Shown piece after piece: positions 35,874-48,813 of a stretch of 64,000 bases of DNA. This DNA comes from Buchnera aphidicola (Cinara curvipes). GTDB taxonomy: Bacteria; Pseudomonadota; Gammaproteobacteria; Enterobacterales; Enterobacteriaceae. Made by a program: the position numbers and the translations under genes. The stretch covers positions 1 to 64,000 of the forward strand of contig NZ_LR217710.1 of assembly GCF_900698915.1 (NCBI RefSeq), in the 5' to 3' direction. The number at the start of each line of letters is the position of its first letter. The first letter of the stretch is position 1. Under the pieces are notes generated by a model. The model ran no database searches. It was not told where the DNA came from and saw only the letters and a list, made by a program, of their open reading frames with translations.

Positions 35874-37088
35874 ATGAAAAATAGAAGCATAAAAAATACA
35901 ATAGTTTTAGCATATTCAGGCGGTTTAGATACTTCAGCTATTATACCTTGGATAAAGGATAATTATAAATTTAATGTTGTTGCTTTTGTTGCAAATATTG
36001 GACAATCTAGTTCAGATTTAGAAAATATTAAAGAAAAAGCAATTATGTCTGGAGCTTTGGATTGTCATATTGCTGATTTAAGAAATGATTTTGTAAATAA
36101 ATATGTATTTCCTATGTTAAAAATTGGAGCAATATATGAAGGACAATATTTATTAGGAACAGCAATTGCAAGACCATTAATTGCTAAATCTCAAGTGGAT
36201 TATGCTCATAAAATTAATGCAATTGGTGTAAGTCACGGAGCAACAGGAAAAGGAAATGATCAAGTACGTTTTGAATCAGCGTATGCTGCTTTAGATTCTT
36301 CTTTAATAGTAATAGCTCCATGGAGAGAATGGAAATTTCAATCTAGAGAAGAGTTATTAGAATATTTACGTCAAAAAAATATTAATACTACAGTAACTCA
36401 AAAGAAGATTTATAGTAGAGATGAAAATATTTTTCATATTTCTACTGAAGGTGGAGTTTTAGAAAATACTTGGAATGCTCCAAATAATGATTGTTGGGTA
36501 TGGACAAAAAGTCCTCATGATGCTCCTAATCAATCTGAAAAGATACATTTAAAAATTAAAAAAGGTTGTGTAGTAGGAGTAAACCATAAAAATTTAAGTG
36601 CTTATGAATGTTTAGATAAATTAAATACCTTAGGAAGTAAACATTCTATTGGCCGTGTTGATATTGTAGAAAATCGTCTTATTGGTATAAAATCAAGAGG
36701 TTGTTACGAAACTCCTGGTGGAACTATTATATATCACGCTTTAAGAGGTTTGGAACAATTAATATTAGATAGAGATAGTATGTATTGGAAAAATAAAATT
36801 GCATTAGATATGTCATTAATAATATACGACGGAAAATGGTTTACTCCAATGAGAAAGTCACTTCAACAGTCCTCAGAAATATTATCAAATAGTATTTCTG
36901 GTGAAGTAGTAGTGGAATTATATAAAGGATCAGTTAATATCTTACAAAAGAAATCACCAAACACATTATATTCACAAGAATATGCTACTTTTAGTAAGGA
37001 TACTGTATATAGTCAATTAGATGCTCAAGGTTTTATCCGTTTATTTTCATTATCATCACGTATTCGTTCGTTAAATCGTCAAAAATAA
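35874..37088 (+). CDS. argG: Argininosuccinate synthase
   Basis: Joins citrulline and aspartate using ATP. It has 404 residues, in the short-type family range. The N-terminal P-loop is LAYSGGLDTSAIIPW. GVSHGATGKGNDQVRFE and GRVDIVENRLIGIKSRGCYETPGGT are intact. Its conservation is clearly higher than that of argB next door, showing that selection still acts on the terminal steps of arginine synthesis. It is in the argB-argG-argH run. Confidence 0.97.
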   Translation: MKNRSIKNTIVLAYSGGLDTSAIIPWIKDNYKFNVVAFVANIGQSSSDLENIKEKAIMSGALDCHIADLRNDFVNKYVFPMLKIGAIYEGQYLLGTAIARPLIAKSQVDYAHKINAIGVSHGATGKGNDQVRFESAYAALDSSLIVIAPWREWKFQSREELLEYLRQKNINTTVTQKKIYSRDENIFHISTEGGVLENTWNAPNNDCWVWTKSPHDAPNQSEKIHLKIKKGCVVGVNHKNLSAYECLDKLNTLGSKHSIGRVDIVENRLIGIKSRGCYETPGGTIIYHALRGLEQLILDRDSMYWKNKIALDMSLIIYDGKWFTPMRKSLQQSSEILSNSISGEVVVELYKGSVNILQKKSPNTLYSQEYATFSKDTVYSQLDAQGFIRLFSLSSRIRSLNRQK

Positions 37089-37125
37089 TATTTGATATGT
37101 TTTTTGTATTTTTTGAGGTAAAAAT

Positions 37126-38511
37126 ATGTCTCTTTGGGGTGGTAGATTTAAGAAAGTATCTAATATACATTTTAAAAAATTTAATAACTCTTTAAATATG
37201 GATTATAGATTAATAAAAGATGATATTAAATCTTCTATAGCTTGGTCAAAAATATTGTTAGATATTAAAATTTTAACTAATTGTGAACAAAAATTAATTG
37301 AAAAAACTTTAAAATGGATTTTAAAAAAGTATATATGTAATATTAATGAAATTTTATCTTCAGATTCTGAAGATATTCATAGTTGGATAGAATCAACTTT
37401 AGTAAAAAAAATTGGAAAATTAGGAAAAAAATTATATACAGGTAGAAGTCGTAATGATCAAATTGCTACTAATTTAAAATTATGGTGTAAAAGAAAATCA
37501 AATCGTATTTTGAAAGAAATTATTAAATTACAACGTAATTTTTTTAATCATGCTTCTTTACAACAGAATACTATTATTCCGGGTTATACACATTTACAAA
37601 GAGCTCAACCAATTACATTTTCATATTGGTGTTTAGCATACATTGATATGCTTGAAAGAGATCGATTGCGAATGCTAGATACAATTAAACGCTTAGATAT
37701 TTCTCCCTTAGGATCTGGAGCTATAGCAGGCACTTCGTGGAATATTAATAGAAAAAAATTAGCTGAACTTATGGGTTTTTCAAATTGTACTACTAATGCT
37801 TTAGATAGTGTTTCTGATAGAGATTTTATTTTAGAGATTTTATCTACAGCTTCTATTAGTATGATGCATTTATCTCGTTTTTCTGAAGATTTAATATTTT
37901 ATAATTCAGGAGAAGCTAATTTTATTGAATTATCTGATGAAATAACCTCTGGATCTTCATTAATGCCTCAAAAGAAAAATCCAGATATTTTAGAATTAAT
38001 AAGAGGAAAATGTAGTGGAGTATATGGTTCTTTAATATCTATGTTTACTTTATTTAAAGGATTACCTTTATCTTATAATAAAGATTTTCAAGAAGATAAA
38101 AAATATTTATTTCAAGGTTTAGATATTTGGGAAGATTGTTTAAAAATGAGTAGTTTAGTATTGAACAATATGAAATTAAATAGTTTACGTTGCAAACAAA
38201 CAGCTCAAGAAGGTTATAGTAATGCTACAGAATTAGCAGATTACTTAGTTAGTAAAGGTATATCTTTTAGAGATGCTCATCATATTTCAGGAAAAATTGT
38301 TATAGAGGCTATTCATCAAAATAAATACCTTGAAGAATTAGATTTACTACTTTTAAAAAAATATTGTTCAATAATTGAGAAGGACATATATCAGTATTTA
38401 ACATTAGAATCTTGTTTAGAAAAGAAGAATGCTATTGGTGGAGTTTCTAAAATACAAACTAAAATAGCTTTAGATAATATCGAGAAACGTTTAATAAGTC
38501 TTGAAAAATAA
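37126..38511 (+). CDS. argH: Argininosuccinate lyase
   Basis: Last enzyme of arginine synthesis. It has 461 residues (457 in E. coli). It starts MSLWGGRF and has [28 protein letters not shown] and the fumarase-superfamily signature [16 protein letters not shown] (37113-37116) upstream supports the start. It follows argG after 37 bases. Confidence 0.97.
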   Translation: MSLWGGRFKKVSNIHFKKFNNSLNMDYRLIKDDIKSSIAWSKILLDIKILTNCEQKLIEKTLKWILKKYICNINEILSSDSEDIHSWIESTLVKKIGKLGKKLYTGRSRNDQIATNLKLWCKRKSNRILKEIIKLQRNFFNHASLQQNTIIPGYTHLQRAQPITFSYWCLAYIDMLERDRLRMLDTIKRLDISPLGSGAIAGTSWNINRKKLAELMGFSNCTTNALDSVSDRDFILEILSTASISMMHLSRFSEDLIFYNSGEANFIELSDEITSGSSLMPQKKNPDILELIRGKCSGVYGSLISMFTLFKGLPLSYNKDFQEDKKYLFQGLDIWEDCLKMSSLVLNNMKLNSLRCKQTAQEGYSNATELADYLVSKGISFRDAHHISGKIVIEAIHQNKYLEELDLLLLKKYCSIIEKDIYQYLTLESCLEKKNAIGGVSKIQTKIALDNIEKRLISLEK

Positions 38512-39032
38512 AATGTATTTTTATATGGTATGACATAATATGATAAAAATATTTTGTAAATCACGCGATATTTTTTATATCGCGTGATATTAAGAAAATT
38601 ATATAAATAAATATATATTTAATGTGATATAAATAGTATGATGATTTTTAATAAAATTATTTTTTAGATTTATTTCTTATAAATGTAAATTTGTATAAGT
38701 ATAGAATTATAATAATTTTTTTATTATATTAATATTTTTTTAATAGACATTTGTATTTTATAAAACTTTTATAAGGATTTTTTTTAAAATTTAATAAAAT
38801 ATATCTATTTTTTATAAGAAAATAATATAATTTTTATTATATAAATTTTTTAACAAAAAATATAAAAATTATATTTTTTTATATATAATATATAATATAT
38901 TAATATAATACAATTAAACTTTAAATAATATTAAAAATATAATATTATTTATTTTTTAGTATATTTTTTATATAAAAATTTTATAGAAAAATTATTTTTT
39001 AAAATATTATCTAATTAGATATTAATGTTAGA
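38512..39032. other. 521-base spacer between convergent argH and rpoD
   Basis: No gene recognised on either strand. It holds the GC-containing hairpin at 38560-38588 (separate entry); the rest is A/T only. Confidence 0.6.
38560..38588. terminator. 12-bp perfect hairpin after argH
   Basis: ATCACGCGATAT and ATATCGCGTGAT with a 5-T loop. It contains CGCG in an otherwise GC-free spacer, so it is clearly maintained. It lies 49 bases after the argH stop. No long T tract follows, so it may act as an mRNA-stabilising or Rho-assisted 3' end rather than a classical intrinsic terminator. Confidence 0.65.
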
Positions 39033-40874
39033 TTAGGAATTGTCCAAAAAACTTTTTAATATTTCTGATCGACTAGGATGTCTTAATTTTCTTAATGCTT
39101 TAGCTTCAATTTGACGTATTCTTTCTCGTGTTACATCAAATTGTTTTCCAACTTCTTCTAAGGTATGATCTGTATTCATATCAATTCCGAATCTCATTCT
39201 TAGTACTTTTGCTTCTCTCTCTGTTAAACCAGATAAAACATCGTTTGTAATTGCTTTTAAACTTTCTGAAGTAGCTGATTCTAAAGGTAATTCTAAATTT
39301 GTATCTTCAATAAAGTCACCTAAATGTGCATCATCATCTTCTCCTACCGGAGTCTCCATAGAGATAGGTTCTTTAGCAATTTTTAATACTTTTCTAATTT
39401 TTTCTTCTGGAATTAACATTTTTTCAGATAGTTCTTCTGGAGTTGGTTCTCTTCCAATTTCTTGTAGCATTTGTCTAGAAATTCTATTTAATTTATTAAT
39501 TGTTTCAATCATATGTACTGGAATACGAATAGTTCTTGCTTGATCTGCTATAGATCTAGTAATCGCTTGACGTATCCACCATGTTGCATAGGTAGAAAAT
39601 TTATATCCTCGTCGATATTCAAATTTATCAACAGCTTTCATTAATCCAATGTTACCTTCTTGAATTAAATCTAAAAACTGTAACCCTCTATTTGTATATT
39701 TTTTAGCTATAGAAATTACTAATCTTAAATTTGCTTCAACCATTTCTTTTTTTGCTCTTTTTGCCTTTTCTTCTCCTAATAATATACGTTTGTTAATATC
39801 TTTTACTTGTTTAATAGTTAAACCGGTTTTTTTTTCAATAATTAGTAATTTTTTAATACTATTATTTATATCTTTTTGTACTAAGTTTAATTTAGAAGAC
39901 CATGGTTTTTTTTTACTTGTAGCAATATTATACCATGCATAATTTGTTTCTTTTCCTTTAAATAATTGTATAAAATTTTTTTTAGGTATTTTACAGGTTT
40001 CTATACATAATTTCATTATTTTTCTTTCTTGCGATCTGATTTTTTGAATCATTTTTCTCATATTTTTTACTAAATAATTGAATTGTTTAGGAACTAATCG
40101 AAATTGTTTAAATATTTCAGATAGTTCATGTATAGCATGTATAGAATCTTTATGATTTCTTTTTTTTGTTTTTATAGTATCATTAGTAATATTATATTGT
40201 TTTTTTAGTTGTAAAAATTTTTTTTTAGCTAAATCTGGATCTATAGGATTATAGACATCTTCTGGTTCTTCTGTTTGTTCAATATTTAAATGTGTTTTTG
40301 AAGTATTTTTTATTATGTTATTCAATATTTCTTCAGAAGGATGAGATAAATTTGTTTCTGTGTTTGGATCTATAAATCCTGTAATTAATTCTGATAATCT
40401 AATATCTCCTGATTCAACTCGATTATATTGTTTTAATAAATATAGAATAGCATCGGGATATTCAGAAACAGTACATTGTACTTGATTTATTCCTTCTTCA
40501 ATGCGCTTAGCAATATTTATTTCGCCTTCTCTAGTAAGAAGTTCTACAGTTCCCATTTCTCTCATGTACATCCTTACAGGGTCTGTTGTACGGCCAATGT
40601 CTGTTTCAACATTAGATAAAACTTGAGCAGCAGCTTCTACTGTATCTTCATCAGTATCTGTGGGTGTTTCATTAATAATTAACTCATCTATTTCTCTAGC
40701 TTCTTCTACAACTTGAATTCCTAAATCTTTTATCATTTGTATAATATTTTTTATTTGATCTGAATCAATAATTTCATCTGGAAGGTGATCGTGTACTTCT
40801 GAATATGTTAAGTATCCCTGTTCTTTTCCGTGTGAAACAAGTAATTTTAATTGTGATTTTGGTTTTTTTTTCAT
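39033..40874 (-). CDS. rpoD: RNA polymerase primary sigma factor sigma-70
   Basis: 613 residues, equal to E. coli. Region 1.1 is at the N terminus ([26 protein letters not shown]). It also has [22 protein letters not shown] (region 1.2), the region 2.3-2.4 stretch [24 protein letters not shown], and region 4 [33 protein letters not shown]. The non-conserved region between 1.2 and 2.1 is Lys/Asn-rich. It is the last gene of the rpsU-dnaG-rpoD operon. Confidence 0.98.
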   Translation of the reverse strand: MKKKPKSQLKLLVSHGKEQGYLTYSEVHDHLPDEIIDSDQIKNIIQMIKDLGIQVVEEAREIDELIINETPTDTDEDTVEAAAQVLSNVETDIGRTTDPVRMYMREMGTVELLTREGEINIAKRIEEGINQVQCTVSEYPDAILYLLKQYNRVESGDIRLSELITGFIDPNTETNLSHPSEEILNNIIKNTSKTHLNIEQTEEPEDVYNPIDPDLAKKKFLQLKKQYNITNDTIKTKKRNHKDSIHAIHELSEIFKQFRLVPKQFNYLVKNMRKMIQKIRSQERKIMKLCIETCKIPKKNFIQLFKGKETNYAWYNIATSKKKPWSSKLNLVQKDINNSIKKLLIIEKKTGLTIKQVKDINKRILLGEEKAKRAKKEMVEANLRLVISIAKKYTNRGLQFLDLIQEGNIGLMKAVDKFEYRRGYKFSTYATWWIRQAITRSIADQARTIRIPVHMIETINKLNRISRQMLQEIGREPTPEELSEKMLIPEEKIRKVLKIAKEPISMETPVGEDDDAHLGDFIEDTNLELPLESATSESLKAITNDVLSGLTEREAKVLRMRFGIDMNTDHTLEEVGKQFDVTRERIRQIEAKALRKLRHPSRSEILKSFLDNS

Positions 40875-41060
40875 AAGACGATATCCGTTTATATTTATTA
40901 GTTTATTGTAATAAAAAGATATATATATTTATTTATATATAAAATTTATTTAATTGTACTGTTTTTTTGTATATATAAATATATATATTGTATATAAATA
41001 AACTATGATTCACCTTATAGTGTAAATTATTTAATAAAATTAAATATTTTTTAATATTTA

Positions 41061-42842
41061 TTAAAATGAATATCTTTTATTTTTAATTTTAATTATTTTT
41101 TTATTTATTTTCCATAATTTATTTTTTTCTTTATTATTAAGACCTTTTTTTCTTTCTAAAGTAATTAATTTATTATATTTATATTCTAAATGTTGTATTA
41201 AAAGATTGTTAAATAATTCTTTAGTTATAGAATATATTTTATTTTTTACAATCATATGGTCCCATGTACTTAAATATTGAAAAATTTTTTCTAGTTTAGT
41301 ATGTCTATAAAATTCTAATAAATGACCAGTTTTAAAGATTTTATTTTTAATAATTATTTGTATTAATTCAATAAGAATATTTTTTCCTATTATATTTAAT
41401 TGTTTAATTTTTTCTATTTTTTTTATTTTTTTTACTATTTTTGGGTTCTGAATAATTAAACTAATTAATAATCTCATTGTAGTAATTTTAATTGGTATAA
41501 TATTTTTTTTATAAATTTTTTTTATTGGTATAGTAATTAATTTATTTAATTGATATGTATCTAATATTCCTATTTTATTTCCGAGCATTGTTCTTAAATG
41601 AATTCTTATTATTTTACTTGGAATTTTTTTAATCAATGGAATAGTTAATAAACTTAATTTTATACAATCATTAATACAACTTAAATTCATTTTATCAGAA
41701 ATTTTTCTAAAAAAAAAAGAATATAATGTTTCAGATTTTTGAATTCTTTTTTCAAATTTTTTTTTTCCTTCTTTAATAATTAAACTACTTGGATCTTCAT
41801 TTTTTGGTAGTAATAGAAAATTTATTGTACAATTATCATGTAAAAATGATAATGATAATTTTAATGAAAACCAGTTTGCTTCACGACCAGCGTTATCTCC
41901 ATCAAAACAAAAAATAATATTCTTGCTAATTTTAAATAGTACTTGTATTTGATATTTTGTAATTATACTTCCCAGTAAAGCGACTGAATAATTTATATTA
42001 AATTGATTTAGAGAAATAACATCTAGATATCCTTCTACTACTAATATTTTTTTAGGTTTTGGATTATATAAATTTAATTCATATATTCCATAAAGATTTT
42101 TTTTTTTATGAAATGTAATTGTTTCTGGAGAATTTAAATATTTAGGTTTAATATTTTTTTTTAAAATTCTCCCTCCAAATCCTTGAATTTGTCCATATTT
42201 ATTTTTTATAGGAAACATAATTCTTTCTTTAAATCGATCATATTGAATTTTTTTTGTATTTTGAAGGATTAAACCACAATCTTGGATAATTGATTTGTTT
42301 GTGTATTTTTTGTTAATATAATTTGTAATTTGACAATTATCGGATATAGCAAAACCTAATGAAAATTTTTTCATTGTTTTTTGATTAATACCGCGTTTTA
42401 TAAGGTATATATATGCTATATTTGGTAAAATAAATAAATTATTTGTATATATTTCTGATATTTTTTTTAAAACTGAATGTATTTTTTGTCTATAAGAATA
42501 TTTTTTATTGAGTGTATAATTATTATTGATATATGGAATATTCATTCCATTTAATGTGGTTAATTCCATAATACTACTTAAAAAATCTAATTTTTCATAT
42601 TGCATTAAAAAATCTATTACATTTCCATGTATTCCACAACCAAAACAATAAAAAAATTGTTTGTTTTGATTTACAATAAAAGAAGGTGTTTTTTCATTAT
42701 GAAAAGGACATAAAGCTTTATAATTATCTCCTGATTTTTTTAATGTAATGTATTTATTGATTAATTCAATAATATCTGTTTTTTCTACTAATTCATGAAT
42801 AAATTTTTGTGGAATTTTTTTTATTTTTCTTTTGATTATCAT
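41061..42842 (-). CDS. dnaG: DNA primase
   Basis: Makes RNA primers at the fork. It has 593 residues (581 in E. coli). The zinc domain has CPFHNEKTPSF and FYCFGCGIHGNVIDF, carrying three Cys and one His. The TOPRIM core has ILVVEGYLDVISL and FCFDGDNAGREA. The C-terminal DnaB-binding domain is poorly conserved and Lys/Ile-rich. It sits between rpsU and rpoD, as in E. coli. Confidence 0.97.
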   Translation of the reverse strand: MIIKRKIKKIPQKFIHELVEKTDIIELINKYITLKKSGDNYKALCPFHNEKTPSFIVNQNKQFFYCFGCGIHGNVIDFLMQYEKLDFLSSIMELTTLNGMNIPYINNNYTLNKKYSYRQKIHSVLKKISEIYTNNLFILPNIAYIYLIKRGINQKTMKKFSLGFAISDNCQITNYINKKYTNKSIIQDCGLILQNTKKIQYDRFKERIMFPIKNKYGQIQGFGGRILKKNIKPKYLNSPETITFHKKKNLYGIYELNLYNPKPKKILVVEGYLDVISLNQFNINYSVALLGSIITKYQIQVLFKISKNIIFCFDGDNAGREANWFSLKLSLSFLHDNCTINFLLLPKNEDPSSLIIKEGKKKFEKRIQKSETLYSFFFRKISDKMNLSCINDCIKLSLLTIPLIKKIPSKIIRIHLRTMLGNKIGILDTYQLNKLITIPIKKIYKKNIIPIKITTMRLLISLIIQNPKIVKKIKKIEKIKQLNIIGKNILIELIQIIIKNKIFKTGHLLEFYRHTKLEKIFQYLSTWDHMIVKNKIYSITKELFNNLLIQHLEYKYNKLITLERKKGLNNKEKNKLWKINKKIIKIKNKRYSF

Positions 42843-42919
42843 ATATTTATTTTTGATTTTTGACCGTTATTATATATAAATTAACGGTCTCAATATTTTA
42901 GAATATAATAATATTTTTA

Positions 42920-43135
42920 TTAGTACATTCGAATACGTTTAGCATTTTCTCGTGCTAATTTTTTTGCCAATCTTTTTATTGCTGAAGCTTTTGCTCTTTT
43001 TTTTTCTGTTGTAGGTTTTTCATAGAATTCTCTTCGACGTATTTCAGATAATATTCCCGCTTTTTCACAAGATCTTTTAAATCTTCTTAATGCAACATCA
43101 AAAGGTTCATTATCTCTTATTTTAATCATTGGCAT
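42920..43135 (-). CDS. rpsU: 30S ribosomal protein S21
   Basis: 71 residues, same length and near-identical pattern to E. coli: [21 protein letters not shown], then [21 protein letters not shown]. First gene of the rpsU-dnaG-rpoD operon, divergent from tsaD as in E. coli. Confidence 0.98.
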   Translation of the reverse strand: MPMIKIRDNEPFDVALRRFKRSCEKAGILSEIRRREFYEKPTTEKKRAKASAIKRLAKKLARENAKRIRMY

Positions 43136-43358
43136 AGTAATTCCTATAAAATTTATTTATTTTTTTTGAATGAATATTAGTATAGTAACAATTAATAAAA
43201 TATAGTTTTTATGTAAATTTTATTACTTCATAAAATAGAATATATACAGAATAATATTTATTTTTATGATATATATTATATCATAATATATAATATAGGT
43301 TTTTAGATAGATAATTTATATTTAATAAATTTTAGTTATAAAAAATTTTAGGATAATT

Positions 43359-44390
43359 ATGAGAATATTGGGAATAGAAACATCATGTGATGATACTTCA
43401 GTTGCTGTTTATGATCAAAAAATAGGATTAATTTTTCATTCAACACTTAATCAAAATAAAGTTCATTCTGAATTTAGCGGTATAGTACCTGAATTAGCTG
43501 CTAGATCTCATTTAGATAAGTTAATTTTTTTAATTAAAAAAATTTTTTCTCAATATTCAATTGATAAAAATTTTATTACTAAAAAAAATATTTTTGATGC
43601 AATTGCATATACTATCGGTCCCGGTTTTTCAGGATCTCTTTTAGTTGGTTCAACAATTGCTTTATCTTTATCTTTGTCTCTTAATATTCCCTCTATTTCA
43701 GTTAATCATTTAGAAGGTCATTTATTTTCCGTTATGTTAAACCACACATGTAATCTTTTTCCTTTTTTAGCATTGTTAGTTTCAGGAGCTAATACTCAAT
43801 TAATTAGTGCCCATAGATTTGGTCAATATACTATATTAGGTGAAACTTTAGATGATTCAGTTGGAAATGTATTTGATTATATAGCAAAATTATTAGGATT
43901 AGGATATCCTGGTGGTAAAAAACTATCTGATTTAGCAAAATATGGTCAGTCTGGAAAATATTTTTTTCCTCGTCCTATGACTAAATATTCTAATTTAAAT
44001 TTTAGTTTTTCTGGTTTAAAAACACATGTAAAAAATATTATTTTAAATAATTCCAATTTACTTCAAGAAAGATTTAACATTGCTAAGTCTTTTGAAGAAG
44101 CAATTGTAGATACATTAGTAATAAAATGTAAACTTGCTATTCAAAAAACTAATTTAAAAAATTTCTTAGTATGTGGAGGAGTTAGTTCTAATCATTTATT
44201 GAGAAAAAAATTAAAAAATTTAGTTGAATCTAAACAAGGAAAATGTTATTTTCCTAAAAAAATTTTTTGTACAGATAATGCAGCTATGATTGCATATGTA
44301 GGGTTTTTAAAATATAATTCTAATATATATTCTCGTCATAATTCTATTAGGGTGTTTCCAGATTTATTAATTAATGATAATATTGATTAA
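43359..44390 (+). CDS. tsaD: tRNA N6-adenosine threonylcarbamoyltransferase TsaD
   Basis: Transfers the threonylcarbamoyl group to A37 of ANN-decoding tRNAs. It has 343 residues (337 in E. coli). It has GIETSCDDTSVAVYD, the metal motif VNHLEGHLFS, LLVSGANTQLI, DDSVGNVFDYIAKLLGLGYPGG and FSFSGLKTHV. The tsaB, tsaC and tsaE partners are not in this window. It is divergent from rpsU. Confidence 0.97.
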   Translation: MRILGIETSCDDTSVAVYDQKIGLIFHSTLNQNKVHSEFSGIVPELAARSHLDKLIFLIKKIFSQYSIDKNFITKKNIFDAIAYTIGPGFSGSLLVGSTIALSLSLSLNIPSISVNHLEGHLFSVMLNHTCNLFPFLALLVSGANTQLISAHRFGQYTILGETLDDSVGNVFDYIAKLLGLGYPGGKKLSDLAKYGQSGKYFFPRPMTKYSNLNFSFSGLKTHVKNIILNNSNLLQERFNIAKSFEEAIVDTLVIKCKLAIQKTNLKNFLVCGGVSSNHLLRKKLKNLVESKQGKCYFPKKIFCTDNAAMIAYVGFLKYNSNIYSRHNSIRVFPDLLINDNID

Positions 44391-44586
44391 TATAATTATT
44401 ATTTTAATATAACAAACAAATTTCAGTAATTAATATATTATTTTAATAATATTTATTTTTGTATGAATAAAATTATTTTTTATTTAATTTATTAAATATT
44501 AAATATTTTTTATTAATTTTAGTAAAATTTTTAAAAATAATTTTTTTTATTATTTTTCTTATTATACTTTTATTTGGACATTTTTA

Positions 44587-45810
44587 TTGAAAATTTATTT
44601 AGTTGGTGGATCTATTAGAGATCGTTTATTAGGTTTTCCTGTTCATGATCGTGATTGGGTAGTAGTTGGTTCTACTCCAGAAAAAATGTTAAAAAAAAAA
44701 TATCAACAAGTTGGACGAGATTTTCCGGTTTTTATACATCCCAAAACACATGAAGAGTATGCTTTAGCTAGAACTGAAAAAAAACACGGATTTGGTTATA
44801 CAGGTTTTTTATTTAATTTTTCTCCTAAAATTACTTTAAAAGATGATTTAATCAGACGTGATTTAACTATTAATGCAATGGCACAAGATAATTATGGAAA
44901 TATTATTGATTTTTTTAATGGAAAAAGGGATCTTAAAAAAAGAGTTTTAAGACATGTGTCATCTTCTTTTCAAGAAGATCCTTTAAGGGTATTACGAGTT
45001 GCTCGTTTTGCTGCTACATTATCTCATTTAGGTTTTTATATTGCAAAAAAAACTTTATTTTTAATGAAATTAATTTGTATGCGGAAAGAATTATTATATT
45101 TAACTCCTGAAAGAGTTTGGAATGAAACTAAAAAAGGTTTATGTTCTCGTAATCCTCATATTTATTTTCAGGTATTGCATAGTTGTAATGCATTAATTTA
45201 TTTGTTTCCAGAAATTAGTTTTTTTTATAAAAAATCTTTTTTATGTCATTTTTTTATGAATCAAAAGAATTTTTTACGTTATAGCTTTTTTGAATTATCA
45301 CGTGTTTCTAGGGTTACAAATAATTTAGATATAAGATTTGCTTATTTTTTACAATTTATTAGTCAAATATATTCTATTTCTAAACTTAACATAAAAAATT
45401 ATTTTTTTTATGAAAAACCTGTTTTATTAGTTAAAAGTTTATGTAGAAGATTGAAAGTTCCAAAAGAAACTCAAAAAATTGCTATTTTTCTATGTGGTTT
45501 TCATAATTTTTTACAAATGATAGAATTACAAAGTTCTGAATTAATTGTTAATTTTTTTAATATTATTGATGCGTGGAGAAAACCGGATAGATTAAATAAA
45601 TTAATATATTTAAATTTTTATTATAAAGATGATTTAAAAAATTTAAAAAAAAATATTACATTAGGTAAATTATTAAAATCCATGTTTTCTATTATTAAAA
45701 ATATATCTATTAATTCGTTTGTAAATAAAAATTTGTTTAAAGGTATTGAAATCAAGAACGAATTATATCGATTAAGAGTAAAAGCATTAAATATTTGGAG
45801 AAATAAATAA
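44587..45810 (+). CDS. cca: CCA-adding tRNA nucleotidyltransferase (HD domain degraded)
   Basis: Adds CCA to tRNA 3' ends. It starts at TTG (44587); the protein begins [27 protein letters not shown], matching the E. coli N terminus, with the catalytic Asp-x-Asp, and continues with [12 protein letters not shown]. It has 407 residues (412 in E. coli). In E. coli the C-terminal half is an HD phosphohydrolase; here the LCHDLGKG motif aligns to LQFISQI and the other metal-binding histidines are gone, while [16 protein letters not shown] remains. The transferase is essential here, as none of the seven tRNA genes in the window encodes CCA. Confidence 0.93.
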   Translation: MKIYLVGGSIRDRLLGFPVHDRDWVVVGSTPEKMLKKKYQQVGRDFPVFIHPKTHEEYALARTEKKHGFGYTGFLFNFSPKITLKDDLIRRDLTINAMAQDNYGNIIDFFNGKRDLKKRVLRHVSSSFQEDPLRVLRVARFAATLSHLGFYIAKKTLFLMKLICMRKELLYLTPERVWNETKKGLCSRNPHIYFQVLHSCNALIYLFPEISFFYKKSFLCHFFMNQKNFLRYSFFELSRVSRVTNNLDIRFAYFLQFISQIYSISKLNIKNYFFYEKPVLLVKSLCRRLKVPKETQKIAIFLCGFHNFLQMIELQSSELIVNFFNIIDAWRKPDRLNKLIYLNFYYKDDLKNLKKNITLGKLLKSMFSIIKNISINSFVNKNLFKGIEIKNELYRLRVKALNIWRNK

Positions 45811-46006
45811 TATATTTTTTATATAAATATAAATTATAATACATAAATATTATAATTTGTTTAAATTATTAATTAGTAAATATTGTTTAAAATAAATTAT
45901 TTTTTTAAAAAAATTTTTATTTTATTTATTGAAAATATATTAATATTATTAAAATAATATTGTTATGTTATATATATTAAATATTTATTTAAAAATATAA
46001 ATTTTA

Positions 46007-46450
46007 TTATATATACGTTAGTATAGTTATACCTGCTTTTACTTTATATAGAGAATTTTTTATTTTTTTTATTTTTCTATTACATAAGATTTCAATTATT
46101 GTTTGAGTATATATAAATTTATTATTCTTTTTTAAATTATTTACTATAAAAATAGTTTCTCCAGAACATATTTTTCTATTTTTTTTTATTATAGAAAGAA
46201 ATTTAGCTTGTTTTTTTTTTTGAAAAATATATTTATTTTTTACAGATATATTTAAATTAGGATAAGATTGGATGATAAAATTATTTTTTTTAGGAAAATA
46301 GTTTTTTATTATTCCGTCACAAGGAGAAACAATTATTTTATTATTTGAATGAATTATTATTTTTTTTTTATAGTTTAATGAATCTTTTGTTTCATTGATA
46401 TTTTGAATAAATCCAGATATTGGTGAAAAAATATATTTTTTATTTTTCAT
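46007..46450 (-). CDS. crr: PTS glucose-specific EIIA component, catalytic histidines lost
   Basis: By family, the phosphocarrier EIIA-Glc. It has 147 residues (169 in E. coli), lacking most of the N-terminal extension. It aligns without gaps over the core: SPISGFIQNIN, IIVSPCDGIIKNYF. The two histidines of the phosphotransfer site are replaced: E. coli His75 is Asn56 here, and the active-site His90 (FVHFG) is Lys71 (SVKNK). ptsI and ptsH, adjacent in other Buchnera, and cysK are missing between crr and ligA. The frame is open, but I infer the protein cannot act in sugar transport. It may be a young pseudogene or have a structural leftover role. Confidence 0.85.
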   Translation of the reverse strand: MKNKKYIFSPISGFIQNINETKDSLNYKKKIIIHSNNKIIVSPCDGIIKNYFPKKNNFIIQSYPNLNISVKNKYIFQKKKQAKFLSIIKKNRKICSGETIFIVNNLKKNNKFIYTQTIIEILCNRKIKKIKNSLYKVKAGITILTYI

Positions 46451-46587
46451 TTTTAAATAAATATATGTATATTTAATTATGTTGAGTGTATGTTTAAGTT
46501 AATTTTTATTAATAAAATAAATTTTATTTTTTTTAACAAAAAATTTTTTTATTTATAATTTTTATATATAGAAATTATTTTATATAA

Positions 46588-48474
<1,887 letters not shown>

Positions 48475-48501
48475 AATAAATCATTAATTAATATTTTTTT
48501 T

Positions 48502-48574
48502 TGGGTCGTGCAGGATTTGAACCTGCGACCAATTGATTAAAAGTCAACTGCTCTACCAACTGAGCTAACGACCC
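48502..48574 (-). tRNA. tRNA-Lys (anticodon TTT)
   Basis: Minus-strand cloverleaf with acceptor GGGTCGT and ACGACCC, D-arm AGCTCAGTTGGTAGAGC, anticodon stem-loop TTGACTTTTAATCAA and T-arm CAGGTTCAAATCCTG. No CCA is encoded. Confidence 0.97.
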
Positions 48575-48587
48575 TAATATTTATTTA

Positions 48588-48660
48588 TGGGTGATGACGG
48601 ATTTGAACCGCCGACCCTCTCCGTGTAAAGGAGAAGCTCTACCAACTGAGCTAATCACCC
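48588..48660 (-). tRNA. tRNA-Val (anticodon TAC)
   Basis: Minus strand, upstream of tRNA-Lys in the same transcript (E. coli valU-lysV type pairing). It has acceptor GGGTGAT and ATCACCC, anticodon stem-loop TCTCCTTTACACGGAGA and T-arm GCGGTTCAAATCCGT. No CCA is encoded. Confidence 0.97.
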
Positions 48661-48813
48661 TTTTTCTACTATATATTGTAGAGCAGATATATTATGAGTC
48701 AATATATATTTTACATATATTTGTTTATTTGGTTAAAAAATATACAATTATTAGAATATATTTATTATTATGAATATTTGTAGTAATTATTATAATTAAA
48801 CTTGAGTATATTT

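Noticed and set aside
48591-48773. 60-codon frame running over tRNA-Val
   Set aside because: Most of it is the complement of the tRNA gene, so it is not a protein gene.
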